From: Aliagarivorans marinus DSM 23064
Lineage (GTDB): Bacteria > Pseudomonadota > Gammaproteobacteria > Enterobacterales > Celerinatantimonadaceae
NCBI RefSeq assembly: GCF_000429485.1
Contig: NZ_AUBY01000009.1
Location: 1 to 64,000 of the forward strand
Direction of reading: 5' to 3'
DNA: 64,000 nucleotides
The position numbers were made by a program, and so were the translations under genes. Of this stretch, positions 7,270-15,896 are shown piece by piece. The notes under the pieces are model-generated. The model was not told the DNA's origin, ran no database searches, and saw nothing but the letters and a program-made list of their open reading frames with translations. Position 1 is the first letter of the stretch, and each line of letters starts with the position of its first letter.

Positions 7270-7284
7270 ATCAATTTAATTGAT
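7270..7284. promoter_or_regulatory. palindrome in front of the FNT-CBS gene, LysR-type box
   Basis: ATCAAT-TTA-ATTGAT is a perfect 6-base inverted repeat. It differs only in the central triplet from the core of the palindrome upstream of the neighbouring LysR gene (9799-9819). It also fits the T-N11-A layout of LysR sites. It is about 129 bases before the GTG of the channel gene. Confidence 0.5.
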
Positions 7285-7412
7285 ATTTACTATGAGAATT
7301 ATCAGATATTAATTATTGCTGAGTTCAATAGACTGCTACTCCGGTAACAATTGCCGCTCAGTAACTTACCTGATGTAAGTTCTCTGGAAGTGGCGAGCAG
7401 GGGGAGTGGGTC

Positions 7413-8846
7413 GTGTCTGCTAAAATTCATCGTTTTCCTAAAGCTGCAGCAACCAGTCTGGTTGAAGACGCAGCGAGCTATGGCAGCGCCAAAGTGGCGA
7501 AGGCCAAAGCTCAGTCGCTTGGCTTAGCCGTCTTTGCCGGCGTATTCATCGCGATTGCCTTCATTTTCTACACCACGGTGACCACCGGTGCTGCAAGCAT
7601 GCCATGGGGCATGACACGTCTGGCCGGTGGGCTGGCATTTAGCTTGGGGCTGATGCTGGTTGTGGTCTGTGGTGGCGAGCTGTTTACCAGCACCGTGTTG
7701 AGCTCGGTCGCTTGGGCGGAAGGGCATGTCCGCGGACGTGATTTGCTGACCTGCTGGGCGCGAGTCTATCTGGGCAACCTGATTGGCGCCTTTGTGATGT
7801 TGGCCTTGGTGCTAATGGCTAAGTTGCCCGAGCTACATGCCGGCTCCTGGGGCGTCAACGTACTGAACATCGCTCAACATAAGATTCACCATAGTTGGCT
7901 GCAGGCATTTAGCTTGGGCCTGCTTTGTAACATGCTGGTTTGCTTAGGTATTTGGATGACTTTTACCTGCAAAGAGTCATGGGCGAAAAGTCTGATGCTG
8001 ATTCTGCCTGTGGCGATGTTTGTCAGCACCGGCTTTGAGCACAGTATTGCCAACATGTTTATGGTGCCACTGGGCATTATGACCCGCAGCCTGTCAGGCA
8101 GCTATCTGAATCTGGGCGAAGGGGTCGAGATTGCGCATTACGCCGATCTGACTTGGCTGCACTTTGTTATGCACAACCTGATCCCGGTCACCTTGGGCAA
8201 TATTGTCGGTGGCGCGGTGTTTATCGGGTTGGGTAACTGGTATGTGGAACAAGCCAGTGGCCACAAAAAACCGAGTGCTGCTAATGCACTTTCATCCAAT
8301 CCGCTTGAGGAGTACTCATTTATGTATCAGCGTTTATCTTCAACCCTTGTTGCGGATCTTATGGAAGAGAATCCGTTTGCCCTTAACCAAGATATCACCG
8401 TCAAGCAGGCGCTTAGCCAGCTGGTTGATTACCGCCTGCGCGGCGCGCCAGTCGTCGCTGAAGACGGCTGCTACCTGGGCTTTTTGAGCGAGCAAGACCT
8501 GCTACGCCTATGGTGGTCAGAAGAGTTCGATCAAGACTCTAGCACCACCGTGGAGAGCCTGGTAAAACGCAAGACCAAGGTGCTATCACCCAACGAGAGC
8601 CTGATTGAGGTGCTTGAGTTGATGATTGTGAACAAAGACAAGCTTTACCCGGTTAACGGTGGTGGCTTCTTAATGAGCCATGAACCACAAAGCTTTGAGC
8701 AACGCTTGTTGGAAGCGGCCTCCCATATGCCTAGCCAGTATCCGGTTGTTGAGAACGGTCGACTGCTCGGGATGCTTCGCCGTTCGGAGCTGGCTGCATT
8801 TATCAGCCGCGGCAAACAGGTTGCCAAAGAAGGCCAAGCCGCTTAG
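7413..8846 (+). CDS. formate/nitrite-type channel fused to CBS domains
   Basis: 477 residues, much longer than the usual FocA/NirC (about 270-285). Residues 1-285 are an FNT channel with six membrane segments and the signature NLIPVTLGNIVGG near its end, where the central pore His of FocA lies just before. Residues from about 300 to 465 hold two CBS motifs (VKQALSQLVDYRLRGAPVV..., then IEVLELMI...QYPVVENGRLLGMLRRSELAAF). FNT proteins pass formate, nitrite, lactate or hydrosulfide; CBS pairs bind adenine nucleotides, so ligand gating is a fair inference. The GTG start is backed by a GGGGGAG site. LysR gene 8849-9775 converges on it with a 2-base gap. Confidence 0.85.
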   Translation: MSAKIHRFPKAAATSLVEDAASYGSAKVAKAKAQSLGLAVFAGVFIAIAFIFYTTVTTGAASMPWGMTRLAGGLAFSLGLMLVVVCGGELFTSTVLSSVAWAEGHVRGRDLLTCWARVYLGNLIGAFVMLALVLMAKLPELHAGSWGVNVLNIAQHKIHHSWLQAFSLGLLCNMLVCLGIWMTFTCKESWAKSLMLILPVAMFVSTGFEHSIANMFMVPLGIMTRSLSGSYLNLGEGVEIAHYADLTWLHFVMHNLIPVTLGNIVGGAVFIGLGNWYVEQASGHKKPSAANALSSNPLEEYSFMYQRLSSTLVADLMEENPFALNQDITVKQALSQLVDYRLRGAPVVAEDGCYLGFLSEQDLLRLWWSEEFDQDSSTTVESLVKRKTKVLSPNESLIEVLELMIVNKDKLYPVNGGGFLMSHEPQSFEQRLLEAASHMPSQYPVVENGRLLGMLRRSELAAFISRGKQVAKEGQAA

Positions 8847-8848
8847 GT

Positions 8849-9775
8849 TTACAAACCTGAGTTAGCTGGCCAATTACCCCGGCGGCGCACCAGTCGCCGG
8901 GCTTCCCGCAATATCCCCTCTCTTATCGGACTCTCTAAACTGTCATTACGCCAGATAAACGAGATACTGCGATGCAAGTCCAGCTCCGGCGTATTGATAA
9001 TCACCAGCCGCTCAGCTTCCACATCGTTGACCGCATCAAAGTAGGGAATGCAGCTTAGGTAGGGGCCGTTCGCTACGAGTGCTCTGATAACCGCCACGCT
9101 GTCGTACTCTCGCCATACGTTAACGGTTTCCAGCTTACCTTGCACCGCGCCATTAAAGGTGCGTCGGGTGCCTGCGCCAGATGAGCGTAAGATCCACTGG
9201 GCCTGCTCTAGCTGTGACAACGACACCTGCTCATAGCCGGCATAGGGGTGATGAGGCGAGGCGATGATGACTAAGTGGTCGTCCAGCCAGGCTTCGCGAT
9301 GCAGCCTGGGGTCATCGCTCAGCCACCCTTCAATAACACCTAGGTCGGATTCGAAATCGAGCAGACTCTCGATGACCCGGTCGCTATTGGCTGAGGTGAG
9401 CTCGATATGAATATCGGGAAAGTCACTATCAATCTTACTGATTAGGGTCGGCAATAAATGTTCAGCCGCGGTTTGACTGGCACAAACCCGGATCGCGCCG
9501 CTAAGTACATGCTGATGATGCAGCCCTGAGACAATCTCATCGGCAGATTGCAGCAGCTGTTTGGCGCGCGGCCTGAGCCAGTTGCCCCAATGACTCAACA
9601 CCAGACGATTCCCTCTCCTTTCAAAGAGTTGCCGATCAAGCTGCTTTTCCAGCTGCTGCAAAGACATGCTCACTGCCGATTGGGTCATCGACAATGCTTT
9701 AGCGGCATCGCTGACGCTCTCTGCGCTGGCAACCGCATCAAAAACACTTAGCTGTTTGAGGGTGTATTTACGCAT
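8849..9775 (-). CDS. LysR-family transcriptional regulator
   Basis: 308 residues from ATG 9775; a TTG three codons upstream is possible. The N-terminal winged helix (about residues 1-60) has the usual LysR pattern SVSDAAKALSMTQSAVSMSLQQLEKQL, then a linker helix and a periplasmic-binding-like effector domain (about 90-295). The effector is unknown. A perfect 9-base inverted repeat lies just upstream of its start, and a near-copy of the core lies in front of the convergent FNT-CBS gene. It therefore probably controls itself and that channel. Confidence 0.9.
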   Translation of the reverse strand: MRKYTLKQLSVFDAVASAESVSDAAKALSMTQSAVSMSLQQLEKQLDRQLFERRGNRLVLSHWGNWLRPRAKQLLQSADEIVSGLHHQHVLSGAIRVCASQTAAEHLLPTLISKIDSDFPDIHIELTSANSDRVIESLLDFESDLGVIEGWLSDDPRLHREAWLDDHLVIIASPHHPYAGYEQVSLSQLEQAQWILRSSGAGTRRTFNGAVQGKLETVNVWREYDSVAVIRALVANGPYLSCIPYFDAVNDVEAERLVIINTPELDLHRSISFIWRNDSLESPIREGILREARRLVRRRGNWPANSGL

Positions 9776-9798
9776 ATCCGGCAAGATCCAAGCTAAAA

Positions 9799-9819
9799 AC
9801 CATCAATATAATTGATGGT
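9799..9819. promoter_or_regulatory. probable LysR operator, autoregulatory
   Basis: Arms ACCATCAAT and ATTGATGGT are perfect inverted repeats around a 3-base centre. The core ATCAATATAATTGAT at 9802-9816 has the T-N11-A form of LysR-bound sites. It lies 24 bases from the regulator's ATG. Confidence 0.6.
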
Positions 9820-9886
9820 AAGCTAAAGGAAAATTAGACGGGGTGAATTCGGGGCTTTCTAATGTGATCTTGCGCAGAGGCAGAGC

Positions 9887-10312
9887 TTAATACTGCTCAC
9901 CATTGATTGTAGCAATGATTCTGCGGGAGCCGCCGTGGTTGCGGTGTTCGCCTAAGTAGATGCCTTGCCAGGTACCCAAGGCAAACTGGCCATCGCGGAT
10001 CGGCAGGCTGAGACTAACGCCGAGCAGGCTGCTCTTGATATGGGCGGGCATATCGTCGGCACCTTCATAGGTGTGCTGATAGTAAGGGGCGTTCTCCGGC
10101 GCTAGTCGCAGGAAGTGGGCTTCCATGTCGCTACGCACGCTGGGATCGGCGTTCTCATTGAGGGTCAGGCTGGCGCTGGTATGCAGTAAGGTCAACTGAC
10201 ACAGGCCCACTTGGTAGCTTGAGAGCATGGAAAGGTGTCTGCTCACCTCGTCGGTGATTAAGTGAAAGCCTCGGGCGCGGGGCTTTAAGCTGAAGCTATG
10301 TTGTTGCCACAT
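9887..10312 (-). CDS. yjbQ: YjbQ family (UPF0047) protein
   Basis: 141 residues from ATG 10312, which has AAAGGA upstream; a longer frame begins 36 bases earlier without support. The core [18 protein letters not shown] and the end [20 protein letters not shown] are diagnostic of the UPF0047/YjbQ family. E. coli YjbQ has weak thiamine-phosphate synthase activity, and the physiological role is not settled. The gene follows the TauE-type exporter on the same strand by 55 bases and may share its transcript. Confidence 0.9.
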   Translation of the reverse strand: MWQQHSFSLKPRARGFHLITDEVSRHLSMLSSYQVGLCQLTLLHTSASLTLNENADPSVRSDMEAHFLRLAPENAPYYQHTYEGADDMPAHIKSSLLGVSLSLPIRDGQFALGTWQGIYLGEHRNHGGSRRIIATINGEQY

Positions 10313-10367
10313 GGCTATAGGTTCCTTTGATCGGATAGGGTTACGCAAAGCTTTAGGAGCTGCGCTC

Positions 10368-11072
10368 CTAGAATGAAGCGATAATCGCGGTTAACCCTGA
10401 TATAGCACAAAGCCCCAGCGACCAATAGCGCATCTGCTCTGGAGGAAGCCAACGGCGTACTTTCTTGGAAGCCCGTGATGCCAGAATTACCGCCGGGATG
10501 AGCGGCAAGCTCGCCATCAGGTGTTGCCAACTCATATAGCCAGTGGGGATCTGGACCGCCAAAGACATCAGGCTACTGGCCAGGAAGAACGCCGCCAAGT
10601 TAGCCCGCAGCAGGTCGGCCTGTTGATGCTGCATCAGCAGCGCCATCGGCGGGCCCCCAATTGAGGTACTGGTACCCATAAAGCCGGATAGAAAGCCAGC
10701 TACTGCCAGCCTCCTTGGAGTGGGGTTAACCCGAAATGGTAACAGGCTGATTACCACAGCGATTAGCACTGCTACGCCAAGCCATAGCGATAGTTCGGAG
10801 ACATCAATCTGAGTGAGCAATACGCCACCGACAATCGAGCCGGGTAGTCGACCAATAAGCGCCGCTTTCAGGCCGCCTAAGGAGATATTCTTGCGGTTCT
10901 CATAGCTGCTCAGGATTGAGACAACCAGCGCGAGGATAACCAGTGGGCCGGGCACATAAATTGGGGAGAGTAAGAACAGTAGCGGAGCTGCCACCACCGC
11001 CATGCCAAAGCCAACGGTGTACTGCACTAATGCGCCAAGAAAAACTAAACAGAAAGCAGCTAACGAAATCAC
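10368..11072 (-). CDS. TauE/SafE (TSUP) family exporter
   Basis: 234 residues starting at GTG 11072. About seven hydrophobic segments, with the two half-repeats typical of TSUP proteins ([16 protein letters not shown] near the N-terminus and [22 protein letters not shown] in the middle). The family exports sulfite, sulfoacetate or other organosulfur anions across the inner membrane. The substrate here is unknown and no sulfonate genes lie nearby. The start has no strong ribosome site. Confidence 0.85.
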   Translation of the reverse strand: MISLAAFCLVFLGALVQYTVGFGMAVVAAPLLFLLSPIYVPGPLVILALVVSILSSYENRKNISLGGLKAALIGRLPGSIVGGVLLTQIDVSELSLWLGVAVLIAVVISLLPFRVNPTPRRLAVAGFLSGFMGTSTSIGGPPMALLMQHQQADLLRANLAAFFLASSLMSLAVQIPTGYMSWQHLMASLPLIPAVILASRASKKVRRWLPPEQMRYWSLGLCAISGLTAIIASF

Positions 11073-11133
11073 GACTAATAACCACTAGATAGACTGTGAT
11101 CAGGATAACAGCTTTCTGTTTTAAGGTATTGAT

Positions 11134-12165
11134 CTAAGCAGGCTTTGCCACGGCCAGCGGGCGGCCCCCTTCGGCTTCGCTTTGCATCGCCAACTCGATG
11201 AGATAGATCACCAAGCGGGCTTGCTCGATGGTCACTTCTAAAGGTGCTTCGCCACGGATTGCAGCCGCAACATTTTGATAAAACGCCGGGTAGTTGCCGC
11301 GTTGCATCTTTTGATGCACCAAAGCTTTATTGGCGAGGTGACACTCACTGCGCTGTACGTCTTTGCCAAAGTGCTTGGCCTTAGGTGACTGGCCAGCGGC
11401 AAGTTGCGACTCTTGGGGATCGGTGCCCCACTTGGCGTAGGAGCCCAGAGCGCCATGCAGCTCATAGCGAGGGCCGGGCTCAACCACCAATGAGTTGCAG
11501 CTAAGTTGTACGTTCAGCCCCGGATAGTACAACTGAATATCAAAGAAATCTGGCGCTTGCGCGCCGCTGCGTAGGGCTTTTACCTGAGCAGACAGCCGCT
11601 CGGGCAGGCCGAACAGGCACAGCGCTTGATCGAGCAAATGGGCGCCCAAGTCGTAAAGTACCCCACCGCCAGCGGAGTCTTGCTCCTTCCAGCGCTGCTT
11701 AACCTGAGGACGGTAGCGATGAAAGTGAGCCTTGTAGGTGTGCAACTGCCCCAGTTTTTGCTCGTCCAAAAGCTGTGTGATGGTCTGAAAGTCGCCATCC
11801 CAGCGGCGGTTATGGAAGATGCTTAAACAGCGCTGCTGCTGCTCGGCAAGCTCTGCCAGCACCTGACATTCTTCACTTTGAATGGCGACTGGCTTTTCGA
11901 CCACCACATGCTTACCAGCCAGCAAAGCTTGCTGAGCGAAGGGTGCATGCAGATCGTTGGGGGTGGCAATCACCACCAGATCGATGGCAGGGTCTGCCAG
12001 TACCGCCTCAAAGCTAGCGGTTTTGGCATCAGGATAGAGCTCAGCAATGGCTTGCTGCTGACTGCTGACAATAGTGCTTAGGTGAAAATCCTCACTGGCA
12101 CTGAGCAAGGGGGCATGGAATACCCGCCCTGATAGGCCAAAGCCGACAATGGCTGCGTTTAACAT
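11134..12165 (-). CDS. Gfo/Idh/MocA oxidoreductase, YdgJ-like
   Basis: 343 residues, close to E. coli YdgJ (346). Rossmann motif GFGLSG at 8-13, TPNDLH and EKP at 90-92, then SIFHNRRWDGDF, YDLGAHLLDQA and WGTDPQES, all lined up with YdgJ. Substrates of YdgJ-type enzymes are probably inositol- or sugar-like, but this is not proven. The ATG has GGAG upstream. The gene is followed by nothing coupled, and is preceded by the anchored protein gene at 12182-12994. Confidence 0.85.
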   Translation of the reverse strand: MLNAAIVGFGLSGRVFHAPLLSASEDFHLSTIVSSQQQAIAELYPDAKTASFEAVLADPAIDLVVIATPNDLHAPFAQQALLAGKHVVVEKPVAIQSEECQVLAELAEQQQRCLSIFHNRRWDGDFQTITQLLDEQKLGQLHTYKAHFHRYRPQVKQRWKEQDSAGGGVLYDLGAHLLDQALCLFGLPERLSAQVKALRSGAQAPDFFDIQLYYPGLNVQLSCNSLVVEPGPRYELHGALGSYAKWGTDPQESQLAAGQSPKAKHFGKDVQRSECHLANKALVHQKMQRGNYPAFYQNVAAAIRGEAPLEVTIEQARLVIYLIELAMQSEAEGGRPLAVAKPA

Positions 12166-12181
12166 GCGAAGCTCCAGCGGT

Positions 12182-12994
12182 TTATCTGTCTATAGTCCAA
12201 AGCTTAACGCCATCAGTTTGCTGATTATTTACAGTCAGCAAAACCAGTTGTTGATCCTGGGTGGTGAGTGACAATGCCCGCTCGTCAATATCTAACGGCA
12301 GCAAGTAGGGCCGTAATGCCGGGTTGGCAAGAGAGCTAATCTCTATCAACAGCTGGTGGCTGCGGCTTAAGCCCAGCAAGGTGCCACGGTGGACCGCCAA
12401 GCTATCGATGCTGTAGCTACTGTCGCCATTACTTAGCGGTGGCAGCTCCAGGGTTTTCTGCAGTTTCAGCTCGCGATCAAACAGGTAGCACAGGCGCTTG
12501 CCTTGCTGTTCACAGGTAATCAGTTGTTGCGATTCCGCAAGCCAGGCAAAGGCGGCGAGCTGATGGGACAGGCCATCGCGCAACAGCTTGCGGCGATGGG
12601 CCAAGCGAGAGGTAGCATAGTCGCCAAACAGCAGAAAGCGCCCCTGTCCGTCGAGGGCGGCCAACTGCTGGTCGATGATGCTGAAATCGCTGACATTGCC
12701 AGACGCGGGCAACGGCACGCTATCGCCGGTGGAGAGCTGCGCGTCAAAACGATAGAGCATGGAATTTTGATTGGCTAACTTATCTTGGGGCAGGGCGCTG
12801 CTAATCCACCATTGCTGCAGTGGCTCTAGCCATACTATCGCACTCGGGGTTGCCGGAAACTCACCATAAGCCAGTGGGGTGAGCTGGGCGGAGGGGCTGT
12901 TTACCGGTGCTTGAGCGCTTGGTGGTGGGAAGGCTACCCGCCCCACCAAACCCACTGCGACGACCAACACGACGGCTGTGAATACTTTCCACAT
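12182..12994 (-). CDS. membrane-anchored protein, possibly a beta-propeller, function unknown
   Basis: 270 residues. An N-terminal hydrophobic helix (about 4-20) is a signal anchor or uncleaved signal, followed by a Pro/Ser-rich linker and a mostly beta domain with short repeats such as LLFGDYATSR, LCYLFDRELKLQ and LLEISSLANPALRPYLLPLDI. The pattern suggests a small propeller in the periplasm, like SdiA-regulated or phytase-like proteins, but no defining motif was found. It lies upstream of the YdgJ-like gene with a 16-base gap, so both are probably co-transcribed. Confidence 0.55.
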   Translation of the reverse strand: MWKVFTAVVLVVAVGLVGRVAFPPPSAQAPVNSPSAQLTPLAYGEFPATPSAIVWLEPLQQWWISSALPQDKLANQNSMLYRFDAQLSTGDSVPLPASGNVSDFSIIDQQLAALDGQGRFLLFGDYATSRLAHRRKLLRDGLSHQLAAFAWLAESQQLITCEQQGKRLCYLFDRELKLQKTLELPPLSNGDSSYSIDSLAVHRGTLLGLSRSHQLLIEISSLANPALRPYLLPLDIDERALSLTTQDQQLVLLTVNNQQTDGVKLWTIDR

Positions 12995-13130
12995 CAGTTT
13001 CTTCCATTATTCCATTGCCGCATTGGTGTCGTGGGAATCAACAACAAAAAACACTAGCAACAATCTAAAAATCACAATCCTTGTTGGGGAGGATTTTGCG
13101 TATCTTGGAGCGACTATACAAGGAGAGACT

Positions 13131-13820
13131 ATGCTCAACCGCTCGCTAATCCATGATATTCAACAGGCGCTGCGTAGCAACCTGATACCGGGAATTTTGC
13201 TACAGCTGTTTGCCCTGATGTTGGCGCTTAGCTACTTTCACTGGCCTGCCGCGCAGTTGGCATTTGACCAACTCGCATCGCTTAAGGCGCAGTACCAATG
13301 GCGTTTCAGTGCTGTCGCCACCGCGCTGTTTGGTGGGCTAATCCCCTTCGCGATTGCTTATTGGAGTGGTCAGGTGAGCGGACGTATCTGGCCGCAGATA
13401 CTCTGCTTGGGGCTGCTATGGGCTTACAAAGGGGTAGAGGTTGACTTGGTGTACCAGTGGCAGGCGCGGGTATTTGGCGAAGGGGCGGACTGGCAAACCG
13501 TGGCCACCAAGGTGGCGGTGGATCAGTTTATCTATGCGGCGCTATGGTCGATTCCGGGTATCGCTCTGGTATATCACTGGAAGGATCGCGGCTTTGTCTT
13601 TCGGGGTATGGGGCGGGAGCTAAACCGCCGTTTCTGGCAGCAAAAAGTGCTGAGTATGGTGCTGACCAACTGGCTGATTTGGATACCGGCGGTGGCGATA
13701 GTCTACACCATGCCGCTAAACCTGCAGATCCCCTTGTTTAACATTGTGCTGTGTTTCTTCAGCTTGCTTGTGACGATGCTAAGCAAGCCGCCGGTTAAGG
13801 CAGCTAGCTTGGCAAACTAA
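13131..13820 (+). CDS. polytopic membrane protein, possibly Mpv17/PMP22-like
   Basis: 229 residues from ATG 13131, chosen for its AAGGAGAG site; an open frame extends further upstream without support. There are about five membrane segments. Features that recall Mpv17/PMP22 proteins are VAVDQFIYA in the middle and a final NWLIWIPAVAIVYTMPL followed by Q-x-P-L-F-N-I-V and a last helix ending in LS. That resemblance is by eye and modest. The gene converges on the diguanylate cyclase with a 4-base gap and is divergent from 12182-12994. Confidence 0.5.
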   Translation: MLNRSLIHDIQQALRSNLIPGILLQLFALMLALSYFHWPAAQLAFDQLASLKAQYQWRFSAVATALFGGLIPFAIAYWSGQVSGRIWPQILCLGLLWAYKGVEVDLVYQWQARVFGEGADWQTVATKVAVDQFIYAALWSIPGIALVYHWKDRGFVFRGMGRELNRRFWQQKVLSMVLTNWLIWIPAVAIVYTMPLNLQIPLFNIVLCFFSLLVTMLSKPPVKAASLAN

Positions 13821-13824
13821 ATCC

Positions 13825-14847
13825 TTAGTTAAGGATCGGCATCACCCGGTTGCGCCCGAGTCGCTTGGCCTCGTAAAGCTGTTTGTCGGCCTCTTCGACC
13901 GGAGAGCGTTTCGGTGCCAGTTTGTCGAAGACCGCCACCCCAAAGGAGGTGGTGATGTTCTTGATCTGGCGATTGGCGCGGCGGTCTTTGAGCGATAGCT
14001 TTTCAATTGCCCGGCGCATGGTTTCTGCCAGGTAGCGGGCTTTGCGCAGGTCAGCATCAGGCATCAGAACCATAAACTCTTCACCGCCGTAGCGATAAAC
14101 CTTCATCCCTTCGCGGCAGCCTTCATTTAAGCGCTTGGCCACCACCTTTAGCACCTGATCGCCGAGCACATGTCCGTAGTTGTCGTTAAATGCCTTGAAG
14201 TGGTCGATATCGCAGGCGATTACCGCAAACTCGCGCTTATGTTGCAGGAGTTGCTGGTAATCGAGATCGAAAGCGCGACGATTATAGATGCCGGTCAGGG
14301 CATCGTGCATGGCTTGCTCTTCGGTTTGCTTGAGCTGGTCTTTCAGTTTGGAAATTTCTTCCTGGGCACTGCTTAGCTGCTCATTGAAGAAGTTGGTGCT
14401 TTTGCGGATGGTTGCGGCTTGATCGATCAGGTGGCGGACAAGGTCCATAACCTGATCCAGCGCCATGCCATCACGCTCGGCGTTCTCCAGCTTATCGAAA
14501 CTGCTGTCGATGGTGCTTTGGAAGTTAGCGGTGTCGGTGCCTGTATCACGCATGGTGTGCTGCAGTTCTTGCACCATGGCTTCCAGGTTTTGGCGCATCT
14601 CTTTAACCTCAAGGTTTTGCTCTTCCTCGATAAACTGGTTGTAGAGCTGATCTCCTTGGGAGGGAGGAATCGTCTGATAGGTGTCGAGGGTTTGCTCCAT
14701 GGCCTGTTTTAACTCGTCTTTGTTGTTCTCGACATAGAGATACCAAAGGGCGTAGTTATGCGGGGTAGCAGCAATCTTGTGTTTCATCATCAAGGCAACG
14801 GACTTCTTAAGTACAGCCGTTGCCCTGGCAAATAAGCGATCTGACAT
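13825..14847 (-). CDS. GGDEF diguanylate cyclase
   Basis: 340 residues. Residues 1-165 are helical, rich in Gln/Glu and likely a coiled-coil dimer/sensor part beginning ATAVLKKSVALMMKHKIAATPHNYALWYLYVE. The GGDEF domain follows from about 170, with ALTGIYNRRAF, DIDHFKAFNDNYGH and the active site RYGGEEF, all competent for making cyclic di-GMP from GTP. The inhibitory RxxD motif that should precede GGEEF by five residues is REGM here, so product inhibition at that site is probably absent. There are no membrane segments, so it is cytoplasmic. Confidence 0.92.
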   Translation of the reverse strand: MSDRLFARATAVLKKSVALMMKHKIAATPHNYALWYLYVENNKDELKQAMEQTLDTYQTIPPSQGDQLYNQFIEEEQNLEVKEMRQNLEAMVQELQHTMRDTGTDTANFQSTIDSSFDKLENAERDGMALDQVMDLVRHLIDQAATIRKSTNFFNEQLSSAQEEISKLKDQLKQTEEQAMHDALTGIYNRRAFDLDYQQLLQHKREFAVIACDIDHFKAFNDNYGHVLGDQVLKVVAKRLNEGCREGMKVYRYGGEEFMVLMPDADLRKARYLAETMRRAIEKLSLKDRRANRQIKNITTSFGVAVFDKLAPKRSPVEEADKQLYEAKRLGRNRVMPILN

Positions 14848-14889
14848 ACAACTTCCGGTCTAGCGGTGAAACAATAAAGCGTGTTCGGG

Positions 14890-15171
14890 TTAACCATCCT
14901 GACATGCGTAGGCTGAGACCAGCAGTTCGTCGCCTTGGTCATAGCTGAGCTCTAGAATATGCAGCGTGTCGCCGCCTAGCTCGCGATTAACCTGACTGAA
15001 CTCCGGTTGTTGTTGCTCCCAGCGCTCTTTAGAGGTTCCCAAAGTCGCGAGGATAAGGCAAGCCTGCATATCGCTGGCATTATAGGTAACGCCAGATGAA
15101 GGGCCGTCCGATTGTGAGGAGCACGCGCCCAAGGCCAAGCTCGCCATCGCCACACACCATGCTAATTTCAT
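14890..15171 (-). CDS. small lipoprotein, function unknown
   Basis: 93 residues with a lipoprotein signal: MKLAWCVAMASLALGAC has the lipobox LGAC with the acylated Cys at about residue 17, followed by Ser/Gln/Asp. The mature part is about 75 residues and has two Cys, which may pair. I do not recognise the family. It ends 42 bases upstream of the diguanylate cyclase start on the same strand and may be co-transcribed with it. Confidence 0.65.
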   Translation of the reverse strand: MKLAWCVAMASLALGACSSQSDGPSSGVTYNASDMQACLILATLGTSKERWEQQQPEFSQVNRELGGDTLHILELSYDQGDELLVSAYACQDG

Positions 15172-15433
15172 TACCCATCCTCCGCTGAAGTGCCCGCTTA
15201 ATCAGTGCGCCATGGATCAGGCGAATCAAGCTGGCTGGTTTAGAATTGCCTCAAAAAGACAAGCACTTACTGGTATCAATCCATTCGTATTGGGCGTCAA
15301 AGGCGGCAGCAAACGCGCACTTATCTAACCCGATCATTAGCTTAGTAAATATATGGCCAAAGGAGCAGAAATTCTCCGCCGATGCAGAGTAGAATGGGCG
15401 CGGGAAAGATCAACACCACTATAAGGAAATACC

Positions 15434-15832
15434 ATGCTAAGTTCTCAGCAAGCACTACAACTTTGTCAAATTGCCCTGCAGCTCGCCCAACAAAACCAGC
15501 AAGCGATCGCGGTTGCCGTCGTCGATAGCCATGGCGAACTGATGGCATTTACTCGCCACGATGGCGTGGGTCTACCGTCGATCCACTTGGCGCAAAACAA
15601 AGCCTATACCGCAGCCAGAGAACGTCAGCCATCGGGCAACCTTGGACAATGGGCGCGCGATACCGGCAAAGACATGGGTTACTGGAACGATGCGCGGGTA
15701 ACCGGATTTAAGGGCGGCGTACCGATATTCGTCGATGAACAATGTGTGGGAGCGATCGGCGTCTCAGGGCTGAGCGAGGAAGAAGATGAAGCCTTGGCGT
15801 CGCAGGCCATCGATGTGCAGCGATTGCAGTAA
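15434..15832 (+). CDS. GlcG/HbpS-type (DUF336) heme-degrading-like protein
   Basis: 132 residues. The sequence VAVVDSHGELMAFTRHDG, then AQNKAYTAARERQPS and FKGGVPIFVDEQCVGAIGVSG, matches the GlcG/HbpS (DUF336) family. Members bind heme or small cofactors, and some act in glycolate or redox metabolism; the role here is unknown. The start has AAGGA at the right distance. It stands alone, and a bidirectional terminator separates it from asd. Confidence 0.85.
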   Translation: MLSSQQALQLCQIALQLAQQNQQAIAVAVVDSHGELMAFTRHDGVGLPSIHLAQNKAYTAARERQPSGNLGQWARDTGKDMGYWNDARVTGFKGGVPIFVDEQCVGAIGVSGLSEEEDEALASQAIDVQRLQ

Positions 15833-15847
15833 CTGACTGCTAGTCAT

Positions 15848-15875
15848 AAAAAAGCCCGCTTAATGCGGGCTTTTT
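15848..15875. terminator. bidirectional terminator between GlcG-type gene and asd
   Basis: AAAAAAGCCCGC and GCGGGCTTTTT form an 8-base stem with GC-rich core around TTAAT, with A run before and T run after, so it can end transcription from both convergent genes. Confidence 0.88.
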
Positions 15876-15896
15876 AGTGGCTCTAAGGCTGGTGTA

